Assembly (NCBI GenBank): GCA_019075865.1
Contig: JAGXAN010000003.1
Span: 248,001-312,000 of the forward strand
Reading direction: 5' to 3'
Source: Hyphomicrobiales bacterium
Lineage (GTDB): Bacteria > Pseudomonadota > Alphaproteobacteria > Rhizobiales > Beijerinckiaceae
Length of the DNA stretch: 64,000 nucleotides
In this document: in pieces, positions 54,191 to 64,000 of the stretch
Layout: each line of letters starts with the position of its first letter
Position numbering within the stretch: the first letter of the stretch is position 1
Notes under the pieces: generated by a model
Told to the model about the DNA's origin: nothing
The model's database searches: none
What the model saw: only the letters and a program-made list of their open reading frames with translations
Position numbers and translations under genes: made by a program

Positions 54191-55206
54191 ATCGGATAGC
54201 TGCCTTGCCCCAAGCCTCACTCACATCTGTATTGGCCTGCCTTGAAGCGGCGGGGGAGCTTACGCGCCTGCGCCTGCTGGCGCTATTGGCGGAAGCCGAG
54301 CTGACGGTGAGCGAATTGGTTGCGATTCTGGGTCAATCGCAGCCACGCGTGTCGCGGCACCTGAAATTATTGGTGGATGCCGGGCTGGCCAGCCGCCACC
54401 GCGAAGGGGCGTGGGCGTTTTTTCTGGTGGCACGCGAGGGGCCGCAAGGCGCGCTGGTGCAGGACATTCTGGCCAAGCTTGATCATTTTGATCCGATATT
54501 GCTGGCCGACCGTGCCCGCCTGTTGGACGTTCGGCAGGCGCGGGCCGAGGCGGCAGCGCATTATTTCGCGCGGCATGCGCAATCCTGGGATCAGATCCGG
54601 GCGCTGCATGTTTCGGAATTACAGGTGGAACAAGCGATCCTGGCAGCCGTGGGCGACAGCCCCGTACAGGGCGTGCTGGACATAGGCACCGGCACCGGCC
54701 GGATGCTGGAATTGCTGGCACCGCTTGCGGGCCGTGCGGTGGGGGTGGATCAATCCCCTGCCATGCTCAATCTGGCCCGCGCCCGGATTGAGGCCTCCGG
54801 ACTGCGCAATACACAATTGCGGCAGGGCGACATTTACGCGCTGCCGGTGGAGCGCGAGGGTTATGACCTGATTATCGTGCATCAGGTGCTGCATTACCTC
54901 GATGATCCGGTGCGGGCCTTGCGTGAGGCGGCCCGGGTGTTGGCCCCCGGCGGGCGGTTGCTGGTCGCTGATTTTGCCCCCCATGACGAGGAGAGCCTGC
55001 GTTCCCAGCATGCGCATCGCCGACTTGGGTTTGAGCGCGAGGAAATTGCCAATGCGCTGCGCGAAGTCGGGCTTGACGTGGTTTTCGAGCGGGCGTTGGC
55101 TCCGGCGCGGCGCGAAGGTGAAAAACTCACCGTATTGATCTGGATGGCGCGCGACCCAAGGGTGCGGGCCGATGCTTTGCCCATTAAAACTCAAGAGGTT
55201 GCGTAA
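54184..55206 (+). CDS. ArsR-type regulator fused to a SAM-dependent methyltransferase domain
   Basis: 340 residues. An ArsR winged helix (about 15-100; LTRLRLLALLAEAELTVSELV, QSQPRVSRHLKLL) is followed by a class I methyltransferase fold (about 130-300) with motif I LDIGTGTGRMLE and DLIIVHQVLHYL. No metal-binding Cys pair of arsenic or zinc sensors is visible. Fusion proteins of this kind next to metF/metH in alphaproteobacteria are thought to sense S-adenosylmethionine or a related compound and control the methionine cycle. ATG 54184 has no ribosome site and lies within a palindrome, so the true start may be a TTG further in (e.g. 54205). The stop shares a base with the metF start. Confidence 0.87.
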   Translation: MLNRIAALPQASLTSVLACLEAAGELTRLRLLALLAEAELTVSELVAILGQSQPRVSRHLKLLVDAGLASRHREGAWAFFLVAREGPQGALVQDILAKLDHFDPILLADRARLLDVRQARAEAAAHYFARHAQSWDQIRALHVSELQVEQAILAAVGDSPVQGVLDIGTGTGRMLELLAPLAGRAVGVDQSPAMLNLARARIEASGLRNTQLRQGDIYALPVEREGYDLIIVHQVLHYLDDPVRALREAARVLAPGGRLLVADFAPHDEESLRSQHAHRRLGFEREEIANALREVGLDVVFERALAPARREGEKLTVLIWMARDPRVRADALPIKTQEVA

Positions 55207-56114
55207 TGCTTCAAATTCCCCATCGTGCCAGCCGTGATCCGCAGGGCGACATCAAGGTTTCATTCGAGTTTTTTCCGCCCAAGTCGCCGGAAATGGAGTT
55301 AAATTTGTGGGAGAGCATTGCCAGGCTTGCGCCGCTCAACCCCAGTTTTGTTTCGGTGACTTACGGGGCCGGCGGGTCGACGCGTGAGCGCACGCACAAT
55401 ACGGTGGCGCGCATCGTGCGTGAAACCAATGTGGTGCCGGCGGCGCATCTGACCTGCGTCGGGGCCACCCGCGAGGAAGTCGATGCGGTAGTGCGCGATT
55501 ATCTGGCAGCCGGCGTTCGCCATATTGTGGCTTTGCGCGGCGATCCGGTTGGCGGCATTGGCACGGCGTTTGAGCCGCATCCGGGCGGCTATGCCAATTC
55601 CACTGAATTGATCAAGGGCATCCGCAAATTGGGCGATTTTGAAGTGATCGTCTCGGCCTATCCCGAAAAGCACCCCGAGGCAAAGTCATTGGAAGCCGAT
55701 ATTGACGTACTGGAAGCCAAGGTTGATGCAGGGGCCAGCGTTGCCATCACCCAGTTCTTTTTTGAAAATGCGCATTATTTGCGCTATCTGGAGCGAGTTC
55801 GGGCGCGCGGCATCACCATTCCGATTTTGCCGGGCATTGTGCCGGTGCAGAACTTCAAGCAGACGGCGGGCTTTGCTGCCAAGACCGGTGCCAGCGTTCC
55901 GGCATGGCTGGCTGCGCGCTTTGAGGGGCTGGAGAATGATCCCGCCACCCGCAAGCTGATCGCCGCGGCGGTCGCCGCCGAGCAGGTGCTGGATCTGGTG
56001 GACCACGGCATACGTGATTTTCACTTCTACACGATGAACCGTGCCGATCTGGTTTTCGCCATCTGCCATCTTCTGGGCGTGCGGCATACGCCTGCCGAAG
56101 CGGCCGCCGCCTAG
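55206..56114 (+). CDS. metF: 5,10-methylenetetrahydrofolate reductase
   Basis: 302-residue FAD enzyme that makes 5-methyltetrahydrofolate, the methyl donor for MetH. SFEFFPPKSPEME at the N-terminus, SVTYGAGGSTRERT, and ALRGDPVGG are family signatures; TQFFFENAHYLRY lies in the middle. The ATG overlaps the regulator stop (TAATG). A 125-bp gap with two hairpins separates it from metH. Confidence 0.96.
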   Translation: MLQIPHRASRDPQGDIKVSFEFFPPKSPEMELNLWESIARLAPLNPSFVSVTYGAGGSTRERTHNTVARIVRETNVVPAAHLTCVGATREEVDAVVRDYLAAGVRHIVALRGDPVGGIGTAFEPHPGGYANSTELIKGIRKLGDFEVIVSAYPEKHPEAKSLEADIDVLEAKVDAGASVAITQFFFENAHYLRYLERVRARGITIPILPGIVPVQNFKQTAGFAAKTGASVPAWLAARFEGLENDPATRKLIAAAVAAEQVLDLVDHGIRDFHFYTMNRADLVFAICHLLGVRHTPAEAAAA

Positions 56115-56141
56115 CCTTTGCCAATGCCGGGCGTGCGGGCA

Positions 56142-56196
56142 CCTCAACTTCTGAATCAAGTTGAGGCGCAGATAATCCGGCGGCACACGATGTGCC
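56142..56196 (+). other. Two stem-loops between metF and metH
   Basis: CCTCAACTT (56142-56150) pairs perfectly with AAGTTGAGG (56158-56166), and GGCACA (56182-56187) with TGTGCC (56191-56196). Neither is followed by a T run. They could protect the metF mRNA end or set the metF:metH ratio. I could not match them to a known cobalamin or SAM riboswitch. Confidence 0.6.
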
Positions 56197-56239
56197 TTCC
56201 CTGATTGCAATGTAATCCAAGCGAATTCGAGAGCCACAA

Positions 56240-59200
56240 ATGCAAAATGGTACCAATACCCGCACCGCCCTGATGGCAGCCGCTCAAAAGCGCATCCTCA
56301 TCCTCGATGGCGCGATGGGGACGATGATCCAGAATCTCAAATTGTCGGAAACCGCCTTCCGGGGTGAGAGATTTGCAAACTGGCCCAAGGATTTGCGTGG
56401 CAATAATGACCTTTTGATTCTCACCCAGCCCGACGCGATCCGCGACATTCACCTGCAATATATGATGGCGGGTGCGGATATTGTGGCGACCAATACTTTC
56501 TCGTCCACGACCATTGCCCAAGCCGATTACGGCATGGAAGCGTTGGCGGTTGAACTGAATTATGAGGGCGCGCGGCTGGTGCGCGAGGCGGCGGATATTG
56601 CGTTTCAGCGCGATGGCCGCCAGCGGTTTGTGGCCGGGGCGCTTGGCCCCACCAACCGCACCGCGTCGATCTCGCCGGACGTCAATAATCCGGGCTTTCG
56701 CGGCGTGACTTTCGATGAATTGCGCGAGGCCTACGGGCAGGCGGCGCGCGGGCTGATCGAGGGTGGTGCCGACCTTTTGTTGGTTGAAACGATATTCGAC
56801 ACGCTCAATGCCAAGGCGGCGCTGTTTGGCATTGAGGAGACCATGGAGGCGATGGGGGTCAGCCTGCCAATCATGATCTCGGGCACGATCACCGATCTTT
56901 CCGGGCGCACGCTGTCGGGCCAGACGCCCACCGCTTTCTGGCATTCGCTGCGCCATGCGCGGCCCTTTACCTTTGGCCTCAACTGCGCCCTCGGTGCGCG
57001 GGAAATGCGCGCCCATATTGCCGAGATTGGCCGGGTGGCCGATACGCTGATCTGCGCCTATCCCAATGCCGGCCTGCCCAATGAGTTCGGACTTTACGAT
57101 GAAAGTCCCGAATATATGGCCGAACTGGTGGGCGAGTTTGCGTCGGCGGGGCTGGTCAATATCGTCGGCGGGTGCTGCGGCACGACGCCCGATCATATTC
57201 GCGCCATTGCCGAGCGGGTAGCGGGTCTTGCACCGCGCGTCGTGCCGGAAATAGCGCCGCTGATGCGCCTGTCGGGGCTGGAGCCGTTCACGCTGACCAA
57301 GGACATCACCTTCGTCAATGTTGGCGAACGCACCAATGTTACCGGGTCGGCACGCTTTCGCAAGCTGATCAAGAATGGTGATTTTGCCGCCGCGCTCGAT
57401 GTGGCGCGCGATCAGGTCGCCAGCGGCGCGCAGGTGATCGATATCAACATGGACGAGGGCCTGCTGGACTCGCAAGCGGCCATGGTCACCTTCCTTAATC
57501 TGGTGGCGGCCGAGCCTGATATTTCGCGGGTGCCGGTGATGATCGATTCATCGAAATTTTCGGTCATTGAAGCCGGCCTCAAATGCGTGCAGGGCAAGCC
57601 GATCGTCAATTCCATATCAATGAAAGAGGGAGTTGAAAAATTCATCCACGAGGCCAAAATCGTGCGCCGCTTTGGCGCGGCGGTGGTGGTGATGGCGTTT
57701 GACGAGCAGGGCCAGGCTGATACGCAGGCGCGCAAGATCGAGATTTGCACGCGCGCCTACAAGATACTGACCGAAGAAGTCGGTTTCCCGCCTGAAGACA
57801 TCATCTTTGACCCCAATGTATTCGCGATTGCCACCGGCATTGAGGAACATGACAATTACGGCGTTGATTTCATCAATGCCACCCGCACCATCCGTCAGAC
57901 GCTGCCACATGTGCATATTTCGGGCGGCGTATCGAACCTCTCCTTCTCGTTTCGCGGCAATGAACTGGTACGCGAGGCGATGCATTCGGTGTTTCTGTTT
58001 CACGCGATTACCGCGGGGATGGATATGGGCATCGTCAATGCCGGGCAATTGGCGGTTTATGAAAAGATCGATCCTGAATTGCGCGAGGCTTGCGAGGACG
58101 TGGTGCTCAACCGCCGCAAGGATTCGACCGAGCGGATGCTGGCTCTGGCGGAACGCTATAAGGGCGTGAGCGGTGAGGTGCGGGAGCGGGATGAAACCTG
58201 GCGGACACTGCCGGTAGAAAAGCGGCTGGAACATGCTCTGGTCAACGGCATAACCGAATATGTGGATGTCGATACCGAAGAAGCGCGCCTGAAGGCGGCG
58301 CGTCCACTCGACGTTATCGAGGGGCCGCTGATGGCGGGCATGAATGTGGTGGGCGACCTGTTTGGTGCTGGCAAGATGTTTCTGCCGCAGGTGGTCAAGT
58401 CGGCGCGGGTGATGAAGCAGGCGGTCGCGTGGCTGATGCCCTATATGGATGAGGAAAAGCGGCTGTCGGGTGGGCAGGGCCGTATGTCGGCTGGCAAGAT
58501 CCTGATGGCGACCGTGAAGGGTGATGTGCACGATATTGGCAAGAATATCGTCGGCGTCGTGCTGGCTTGCAACAATTACGAGATCATTGATCTGGGCGTC
58601 ATGGTGTCGTCGGCAAAAATTTTGGAAGCGGCGAAGCGTGAGAAGGTGGATGCCATCGGCCTGTCCGGCCTCATTACCCCCTCGCTGGACGAGATGGCAT
58701 TTGTCGCCTCCGAAATGGAGCGCGAGGGTTTTGATGTGCCTTTGCTGATTGGCGGAGCCACAACCAGCCGCGTGCATACGGCGGTGAAAATCCACCCCAA
58801 TTATGCGCGGGGCCAGGCGGTTTATGTCAATGATGCCAGCCGCGCCGTCGGCGTCGTGCAGGCATTGCTGTCGCCGCAGGCGCGGATGCCCTATATTGAG
58901 GGGGTGCGCAACGAATATCGCAAGGTGGCTGATGCCCATGCGCGCTCCGAGCATGAAAAAACCCGGCTGCCGCTGGCCAAGGCGCGGGCCAATGCCATGA
59001 AAATGGATTGGGACAATTATCGGCCAACCAAGCCAAGCTTCTTTGGCAAGCGGGTTTTCCGCTCCTATGATGTGGCCGAACTGGTGCCCTATATCGACTG
59101 GACACCGTTTTTTCAGACCTGGGACATGAAGGGCCGCTATCCGGCAATCCTCACTGACGAGAAGCAGGGGGCGGCGGCGCGGCAATTGTTTGAGGATGCG

Positions 59201-59950
59201 CAGGTGATGCTGGCGCGTATCGTCGAGGAGCATTGGTTCCTGCCCAAGGCGGTCATTGGGTTCTGGCCCGCCAATGCGCGGGGCGATGACATTGTGCTGT
59301 ACACCGGCGCTTCGCGTCAGGAGAAATTGGCAACTTTCTTCACGTTGCGCCAGCAATTGGCCAAGCGTGACGGGCGACCCAATCTCGCCTTAAGTGATTT
59401 TATTGCCGCCGAAGGCAGCGGCATTGACGATTATATTGGCGGGTTTGTGGTGACCGCCGGGGCGCAGGACGACAAGATTTCCAAACGCTTTGCCCAAGCC
59501 AATGATGATTATGGCTCCATTCTGGTCAAGGCGCTCGCCGACCGCATCGCCGAAGCCTTTGCCGAGCGGATGCACGAGCGGGTGCGCCGCGAGTTCTGGG
59601 GCTATGCGGCCAGTGAAACCTTGACCGATGCGCAGCGACTGGACGAGGAATATCAGGGCATTCGCCCCGCACCCGGCTATCCGGCGCAGCCCGACCATAG
59701 CGAAAAGGCAACTTTGTTTGATCTGCTGGATGCCGAGCGCCAGATTGGCGTGAAGCTGACCGAGAGCTTTGCCATGTGGCCGGGGTCTTCGGTCTCGGGG
59801 CTATATCTGGCCCATCCGCAAGCGCATTATTTTGGCGTCGCCAAGGTCGAGCGCGATCAGGTGGAAGATTATGCCACGCGCAAGGGCATGGATATCCGGG
59901 AAGTCGAGCGCTGGCTCGGCCCGGTGCTTAATTATGAGCGCGGCACGTAA
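56240..59950 (+). CDS. metH: Cobalamin-dependent methionine synthase
   Basis: Full-length 1236-residue enzyme that moves the methyl group of 5-methyltetrahydrofolate to homocysteine. Modules in order: homocysteine-binding barrel (about 10-335, zinc Cys residues in LNCALGA and GGCCGTT), pterin-binding barrel (about 350-620, [13 protein letters not shown]), cobalamin cap and B12 domain (about 650-890; DVHDIGKN with cobalt ligand H764), and SAM-dependent reactivation domain (about 910-1230; [14 protein letters not shown]). All four modules are present, unlike organisms where MetH is split. GAGAG lies upstream of ATG 56240. Confidence 0.97.
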   Translation: MQNGTNTRTALMAAAQKRILILDGAMGTMIQNLKLSETAFRGERFANWPKDLRGNNDLLILTQPDAIRDIHLQYMMAGADIVATNTFSSTTIAQADYGMEALAVELNYEGARLVREAADIAFQRDGRQRFVAGALGPTNRTASISPDVNNPGFRGVTFDELREAYGQAARGLIEGGADLLLVETIFDTLNAKAALFGIEETMEAMGVSLPIMISGTITDLSGRTLSGQTPTAFWHSLRHARPFTFGLNCALGAREMRAHIAEIGRVADTLICAYPNAGLPNEFGLYDESPEYMAELVGEFASAGLVNIVGGCCGTTPDHIRAIAERVAGLAPRVVPEIAPLMRLSGLEPFTLTKDITFVNVGERTNVTGSARFRKLIKNGDFAAALDVARDQVASGAQVIDINMDEGLLDSQAAMVTFLNLVAAEPDISRVPVMIDSSKFSVIEAGLKCVQGKPIVNSISMKEGVEKFIHEAKIVRRFGAAVVVMAFDEQGQADTQARKIEICTRAYKILTEEVGFPPEDIIFDPNVFAIATGIEEHDNYGVDFINATRTIRQTLPHVHISGGVSNLSFSFRGNELVREAMHSVFLFHAITAGMDMGIVNAGQLAVYEKIDPELREACEDVVLNRRKDSTERMLALAERYKGVSGEVRERDETWRTLPVEKRLEHALVNGITEYVDVDTEEARLKAARPLDVIEGPLMAGMNVVGDLFGAGKMFLPQVVKSARVMKQAVAWLMPYMDEEKRLSGGQGRMSAGKILMATVKGDVHDIGKNIVGVVLACNNYEIIDLGVMVSSAKILEAAKREKVDAIGLSGLITPSLDEMAFVASEMEREGFDVPLLIGGATTSRVHTAVKIHPNYARGQAVYVNDASRAVGVVQALLSPQARMPYIEGVRNEYRKVADAHARSEHEKTRLPLAKARANAMKMDWDNYRPTKPSFFGKRVFRSYDVAELVPYIDWTPFFQTWDMKGRYPAILTDEKQGAAARQLFEDAQVMLARIVEEHWFLPKAVIGFWPANARGDDIVLYTGASRQEKLATFFTLRQQLAKRDGRPNLALSDFIAAEGSGIDDYIGGFVVTAGAQDDKISKRFAQANDDYGSILVKALADRIAEAFAERMHERVRREFWGYAASETLTDAQRLDEEYQGIRPAPGYPAQPDHSEKATLFDLLDAERQIGVKLTESFAMWPGSSVSGLYLAHPQAHYFGVAKVERDQVEDYATRKGMDIREVERWLGPVLNYERGT

Positions 59951-60108
59951 AAGCGTGATCCGGTTTGGGGGCGTTTTATCAGGCCGCCGGATACCCGGGA
60001 AATGCCGCGCGCGATTGCATCGAGATGCGGTTGCACCCGCTTTTGGTACTTGCAACCGATGCCTTCATAGAACTCGGGCATGGAAAGACCCTTCACTGCC
60101 CTCCGTCC

Positions 60109-61065
60109 CTAAGCTGCAATCAGCTTTTCCAGCGGGGCGGGCAGGGTTCCGGCTTCCTGTTGCAGAAATTGCAGGAGTTGACGTTCGGCGGCGGTGAGGG
60201 GGGCGTTGCGGGCCAGGTGGGCCATAAGCCAGGCGGTTTCGCTGGGGTCTATCGCTGCAGCTTGCGCTGCCTCTGCGGCGTCGGCGGCGTTACGAGCATG
60301 GGCCTCCCGCTCATCGAGACCAATGGCGCTGGTGAAAGCATCGTGCACATTGGCTTTGCCGGCAAAAAAACCGCCGAACATGCTGCCTATAAAATCGCCA
60401 AAGCTGGATGGGGCGTTTTCAAATTTTTCCACTTCGAGCTTGTCTTTGGCGCTCTGCGTCCAATGATAGGCAATGCCCATCAGGTAATTGCCAATGGCTT
60501 TGGCAAAAAAATCGCCAAAGGCCGGATTGCTTGCGGCTTGCCCGCTGGCATGGACGATTTCAAACAGGCTTTCGGCGGAGGCCCGCGAAACGTGCAGGCT
60601 GCTTTCCGGCGTGGCGGCATAAACGGCAATTTTCAGGGCATCGATATATTTGTCGGCGGGCGCGCCCTGACCGTTGGTGCCAACAATGACCTTTTCGATC
60701 TCACTCACCGTGAAGGCCGCCAGGCTGGCCGGAACCGAGATGGCATAGCGGATAATGTCGGTCAGCATTTCAAATTCGGCATTGTTCGAAAGGCCAGTGC
60801 CAATATGGCCCATCAGCCAGTCGGCATCTGCTTGCGTGATATATTTGGCAGGATCAGGCTGATTGACCAGTAAATCGGTGGCTGCCATCGCCAGAAGGTC
60901 TGCAAATTCAGGGGATTGGCCATTGGGAGTACGCCCCAGTGCCAGCAAGTTCTCAACATCGGCGCGCGAGACGGAAGGTTTGGCATAAATCTCCCGGCGG
61001 AGGGCGAGGATTTCACTATTCTCAACGGAATCTTCCTGCGGCGAACTCATAGGTTTTTTCCCCAT
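60109..61065 (-). CDS. Uncharacterised protein, mostly helical
   Basis: 318 residues from ATG 61065 (an alternative is ATG 61050). I do not recognise a family. It is acidic and Ala-rich, with repeated short helical units that each contain a conserved-looking aromatic or acidic core (ITQADADWLMGHI around residue 75 and SETAWLMAHLARNAPLTAAE near 282). The two WLMxH motifs suggest an internal duplication. No signal peptide; the stretch FGDFIGSMFGGFFAGK is Gly/Phe-rich but too short for a typical membrane helix. It converges on metH. The open frame continues upstream to 61290 but that part overlaps the M24 gene and looks non-coding. Confidence 0.75.
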   Translation of the reverse strand: MGKKPMSSPQEDSVENSEILALRREIYAKPSVSRADVENLLALGRTPNGQSPEFADLLAMAATDLLVNQPDPAKYITQADADWLMGHIGTGLSNNAEFEMLTDIIRYAISVPASLAAFTVSEIEKVIVGTNGQGAPADKYIDALKIAVYAATPESSLHVSRASAESLFEIVHASGQAASNPAFGDFFAKAIGNYLMGIAYHWTQSAKDKLEVEKFENAPSSFGDFIGSMFGGFFAGKANVHDAFTSAIGLDEREAHARNAADAAEAAQAAAIDPSETAWLMAHLARNAPLTAAERQLLQFLQQEAGTLPAPLEKLIAA

Positions 61066-61240
61066 ATTTCTGTCATCGGCAAGATTATGTCTGCACTTGA
61101 TTGATATTTCCTGAACATCCCCGGGCTTGCAGGCTTCATCATCGATATGAAATCCTTGCAGAGTTGGGCAATACACGCCCCGCGCAGCATTGCATTGCGC
61201 GTTGCCTTGGCGAAGGGGTCGCCTATGCCCGCGGCCTGGC

Positions 61241-63055
61241 TCAGATCGGGCGAGTAGCGCGGCGCAGCCATTTGGCTTCGCGGGCGTCAAGGTGGGAGGC
61301 CAGACGCTTGTAAACCGCGCTATGGTAGTGGTTGAGCCAAGCGCGTTCGGACGGGCTCAGGCGGCTGGCCACGACGAGGCGCAGGTCAATGGGCGCATAG
61401 CTGATCGTGGTAAAACCCAGCATGTCGCGCTCGGCACCCTTGATCTTGGCCGGGGTCACCAAAATCAGGTTCTCGATGCGGATACCAAAGCTGCCGGCCT
61501 TGTAATAGCCGGGCTCGTTGGAGATCAACATGCCGGGCAGCAGCGGCACATGGCCCATTTTGGAGATGCGCTGCGGCCCCTCGTGCACGCTTAAATAAGA
61601 GCCGACACCGTGGCCGGTGCCATGGTCAAAATCGAGCCCAGCCTGCCAGAGATACTGGCGCGCCAGCACATCCAGTTGCGCGCCGGACGTGCCCGGCGGA
61701 AACACGGCGCTGGCAATGGCAATATGGCCTTGCAGCACGCGGGTGAAGCGGTCGGCCATCTCGCGATCCGGCCGGCCAACGGCGATGGTGCGGGTGATGT
61801 CGGTGGTGCCGTCCTCATATTGCCCGCCCGAATCGATGAGAAACAGGCCGGGGCCGATCGGGCGGTTGCTGGCCATTGTCACGCGATAATGGGGAATGGC
61901 CGAATTGGGGTCGGCGGCGGCAATGGTGGGGAACGATATGTCCTTCAGCTTGCCGGTTTCGCGCCGGAAGTGCTCCAGTGCCTGCGCCGCATCCATCTCA
62001 GAGAGCTGGCTTTGCTTGACGGCGCTGTCAAACCAGCACAAAAACCGCACCATGGCGATGCCGTCGCGCAAATGGGCGGCTTTGGTGCCGGCGATTTCCG
62101 TCGGGTTCTTGGTGGCCTTCATCAGGGTGATCGGGTCAGCCCCCAAATCGGCGAGGCCGCCAGCGGCGCGCAATTGCGTGACCAGGGCCGAGGCTGCGGT
62201 GGCATTATCGAGACGGATTCGCTTGCCGGCTTTGCCAAGCTCGCGCAATTGCACCTGCAATTGATCCGGGCTCGCCAGATCGGCCACCGCCTGCAACGCC
62301 GCCTTGAGGGGCGCGGATAATTTGTCGGCTCCGGCAAACAATGTGGCGCGGCCATGCCGGGGAATGAGGGCATAGCCCAGCAGCAGCGGCGTATGGGCGA
62401 GATCGGAACCGCGCAGGTTGAAGGCCCAGGCCAGATTATGCGGGTCCGAGACCAACAGGGCGTCGCAAGTGCCAAGACCTGCCGCGATGCGGGCCAGTTT
62501 ACCGGCGCTCGCTTCGCCCGCGAATTTGGGCTTGTGGATATTGGCGCTGCCATGGGGCGGGGCGGGACGATCCTGCCAGATGGTGTCAATCGGGTTGCCA
62601 GCAAGCGCGACAAGGCTCGCGCCGCAAGCTTCCGCCGCCTTTTCAAAACGGTCAACCTGCGCTTGCGTGTGAAGCCGGGGATCGAATCCAAGTTTCTGGT
62701 TGGATTGGAGATTTTTCTCAATCCATGCTTCAGGCGTTACTTCAGCAATCGCCTGCGGGGTGATGATGGCGGTATCCACATCCTCGTTGACCTGCAAGGT
62801 ATAGCGGCCATCGACAAAAATGGCGGCTTTGTCCTGCAATACGATGGCGATGCCGGCGGAACCGCCAAAGCCGGTCAACCAGGCGAGGCGCTCGTCACAG
62901 GCGGGAACATATTCGTTCTGGTGCTCATCCGCCCTTGGGATGATGAAACCATCCATGTCCAGTTCGCGCAATTTTGTGCGCAGGGCCCGGATGCGGGCGG
63001 GCGAGGCGGCGCGTTGCGAGGTGACGCTAAAGGACTGGAACAGGCTCTCAAACAT
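61241..63055 (-). CDS. Aminopeptidase P-like M24 metallopeptidase
   Basis: About 604 residues, the size of the three-domain aminopeptidase P family, which removes an N-terminal residue before proline. Two creatinase-like N-terminal domains (ITPQAIAEVTPEAWI; DPHNLAWAFNLRG) precede the pita-bread catalytic domain. Metal ligands are visible: LIDSGGQYEDGTTDITR (two Asp), HGTGHGVGSYLSVHEGP (His), SNEPGYY and GIRIENL (two Glu). Three ATG codons stand in a row at 63061, 63058 and 63055; TGGA spacing favours 63055. The start overlaps the end of prmA. Cytoplasmic, no signal peptide. Confidence 0.92.
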   Translation of the reverse strand: MFESLFQSFSVTSQRAASPARIRALRTKLRELDMDGFIIPRADEHQNEYVPACDERLAWLTGFGGSAGIAIVLQDKAAIFVDGRYTLQVNEDVDTAIITPQAIAEVTPEAWIEKNLQSNQKLGFDPRLHTQAQVDRFEKAAEACGASLVALAGNPIDTIWQDRPAPPHGSANIHKPKFAGEASAGKLARIAAGLGTCDALLVSDPHNLAWAFNLRGSDLAHTPLLLGYALIPRHGRATLFAGADKLSAPLKAALQAVADLASPDQLQVQLRELGKAGKRIRLDNATAASALVTQLRAAGGLADLGADPITLMKATKNPTEIAGTKAAHLRDGIAMVRFLCWFDSAVKQSQLSEMDAAQALEHFRRETGKLKDISFPTIAAADPNSAIPHYRVTMASNRPIGPGLFLIDSGGQYEDGTTDITRTIAVGRPDREMADRFTRVLQGHIAIASAVFPPGTSGAQLDVLARQYLWQAGLDFDHGTGHGVGSYLSVHEGPQRISKMGHVPLLPGMLISNEPGYYKAGSFGIRIENLILVTPAKIKGAERDMLGFTTISYAPIDLRLVVASRLSPSERAWLNHYHSAVYKRLASHLDAREAKWLRRATRPI

Positions 63056-63956
63056 CATCATATCCACGCCGCAGGCGCGCCCGCTTTTGCAGCAAAAGGG
63101 TTTGCCACCCTTCCACTTGCAATTGGCGAACCAGATAGAATTGCTGACCCCGGTAGGCGGCCAATACCCCGGCAACATCGCCCGCCAGCAGTCCGGAAAG
63201 CACCAATTGCCCGCCGCGTGCCGTGACCTTGGCCAGAGCCGGTGCCAGTTGCCGCAACGGTTTGGCGAGTATGTTGGCAAATACCAGATCAAAGTGATGC
63301 GGGTGACGCAAGGCCGCGTGGCCGATGCCAGTGGCATGGATGGGATGTAGCCAGGGGCGCGCATTATTGGCAATGGCATTGGCACGCGCCGCCGTCACGC
63401 AGGTTTTGTCGATATCGCCGGCGATGACCGGCGTGCGCAGGATGCGGGCCGCTGCCAGGGCGAGAACGCCGGTGCCAGTGCCAACGTCCAAAATATATTG
63501 GGGACGGCGGGTTTTCAAAATCGAATTGAGCAGCGTAAGGCAGCCGCGCGTGGTGCCGTGATGGCCAGTGCCAAAGGCCAGCGCCGCTTCAATCTCCAGC
63601 GCGATTTCATGGGCGCGGGCGCAGCCGCGATCATGCGCGCCATGCAGCACAAAGCGGCCAACCCGCACCGCCGGCAGGCCCTCGAGCGAGCGGGCGACCC
63701 AATCGGCCTGATCGACGGTGGAGAAACTGACCGTGGCCGCTTGGTCACCCATCGCCTTTGCCACCATTTCGCGCAAAGTGGGCTGGTCAGGGGGCGTTTC
63801 GAAAAAAATCTCGACCGCCCAATGCGTGACGCTCCATTGCGGCACGGGCGTTTCGATTTCGCTCATGGTGATGGCGGTATCAAAGGGGTCCAGAATTTCG
63901 CTGGCAAGATCGGTGATGGCCTGAGCCTGCGCCTCGGAGCAGACAACCCGCATCAT
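63048..63956 (-). CDS. prmA: Ribosomal protein L11 methyltransferase
   Basis: Trimethylates ribosomal protein L11 using SAM. 302 residues from ATG 63956 (ATG 63953 follows directly). The N-terminal L11-recognition domain includes TPVPQWSVTHWAVEIFF-like wording (PVPQWSVTHWAVEIFFE). The methyltransferase core shows FGTGHHGTTRGCL (family-specific), then LDVGTGTGVLALAAARI (SAM motif I) and FDLVFANILAKPL (catalytic loop). No ribosome site precedes the ATG, and the frame stays open to the window edge through a TTG at 63986, so the true start could lie slightly upstream. The stop is inside the M24 gene start region, coupling the two. Confidence 0.92.
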   Translation of the reverse strand: MMRVVCSEAQAQAITDLASEILDPFDTAITMSEIETPVPQWSVTHWAVEIFFETPPDQPTLREMVAKAMGDQAATVSFSTVDQADWVARSLEGLPAVRVGRFVLHGAHDRGCARAHEIALEIEAALAFGTGHHGTTRGCLTLLNSILKTRRPQYILDVGTGTGVLALAAARILRTPVIAGDIDKTCVTAARANAIANNARPWLHPIHATGIGHAALRHPHHFDLVFANILAKPLRQLAPALAKVTARGGQLVLSGLLAGDVAGVLAAYRGQQFYLVRQLQVEGWQTLLLQKRARLRRGYDDV

Positions 63957-64000
63957 GGTGGTTGCGGTGTCGGGCGGGGTGGGCAAGGAAGAGCTATTGT

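Noticed and set aside
56115-56239. Cobalamin or SAM riboswitch upstream of metH
   Set aside because: The gap is only 125 bp and I find neither a B12-box-like core nor a SAM-I/SAM-II pattern; only two simple hairpins.
57617-59356. 579-codon minus-strand open frame inside metH
   Set aside because: Lies fully within metH, whose motifs are intact; no recognisable domain.

Overview
The window looks like a piece of the chromosome of an alphaproteobacterium. This rests on gene order: DUF983 and SURF1 genes leading into thrC and an M16 peptidase, and tlpA back to back with argH-lptM-lysA-TIGR02302. It is supported by a fused indolepyruvate:ferredoxin oxidoreductase, an fdsGBACD NAD-linked formate dehydrogenase, a probable methylsuccinyl-CoA dehydrogenase, and GC-rich DNA throughout. 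I cannot assign an order or genus. I saw no tRNA, rRNA, phage, insertion sequence or CRISPR array. Most genes are housekeeping and packed into short overlapping operons.

Layout. 1-8.0 kb, minus strand: M16 peptidase (cut by the window edge), thrC, SURF1, DUF983, then a murein-turnover group (ctpA, an EnvC-like activator, nagA, an amino-sugar kinase). 8.2-10.6 kb: a membrane-bound GGDEF/EAL protein. 10.8-15.5 kb, plus strand: a tandem glycine riboswitch followed by gcvT-gcvH-gcvPA-gcvPB. 15.5-17.5 kb: xerC and a glutathionyl-hydroquinone reductase. 17.7-21.6 kb: aroQ, overlapping tail to tail with a 1172-residue SAM/cyclase/AAA/TPR signalling protein. 21.8-27.5 kb, minus strand: a complete dppABCDF-type peptide ABC importer, divergent from an M20 amidohydrolase. 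29.0-36.8 kb: RidA, tlpA, argH, lptM, lysA, the TIGR02302 protein and an EamA transporter.

36.8-44.0 kb: a long acyl-CoA dehydrogenase (probable Mcd), a LysE exporter, the fused IorAB, and a receiver protein joined to a kinase-like ATPase whose phospho-acceptor His seems to be lost. 44.3-50.3 kb: fdsG-fdsB-fdsA-fdhD-fdsD. 50.3-53.2 kb: the translation factor gene ettA between two arrays of related long palindromic repeats (five and three copies). 53.2-54.1 kb: a PsiF-like secreted protein and a cold-shock protein. 54.2-60.0 kb: a methionine-cycle operon (ArsR/methyltransferase regulator, metF, metH). 60.1-64.0 kb: a conserved-looking unknown, an aminopeptidase P-like M24 peptidase, and prmA.

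How the genes fit together. One-carbon metabolism recurs: glycine cleavage under glycine control, the metF-metH folate/methionine branch under a SAM-binding-type regulator, and formate oxidation. No complete unknown system such as a defence island or biosynthetic cluster is visible. The least explained items are the paired palindrome arrays around ettA, the histidine-less receiver/kinase protein, the SAM-cyclase-AAA-TPR protein, direct repeats upstream of fdsG, a palindrome overlying the start codon of the metF regulator, and a receiver-domain-like fragment upstream of the cold-shock gene.
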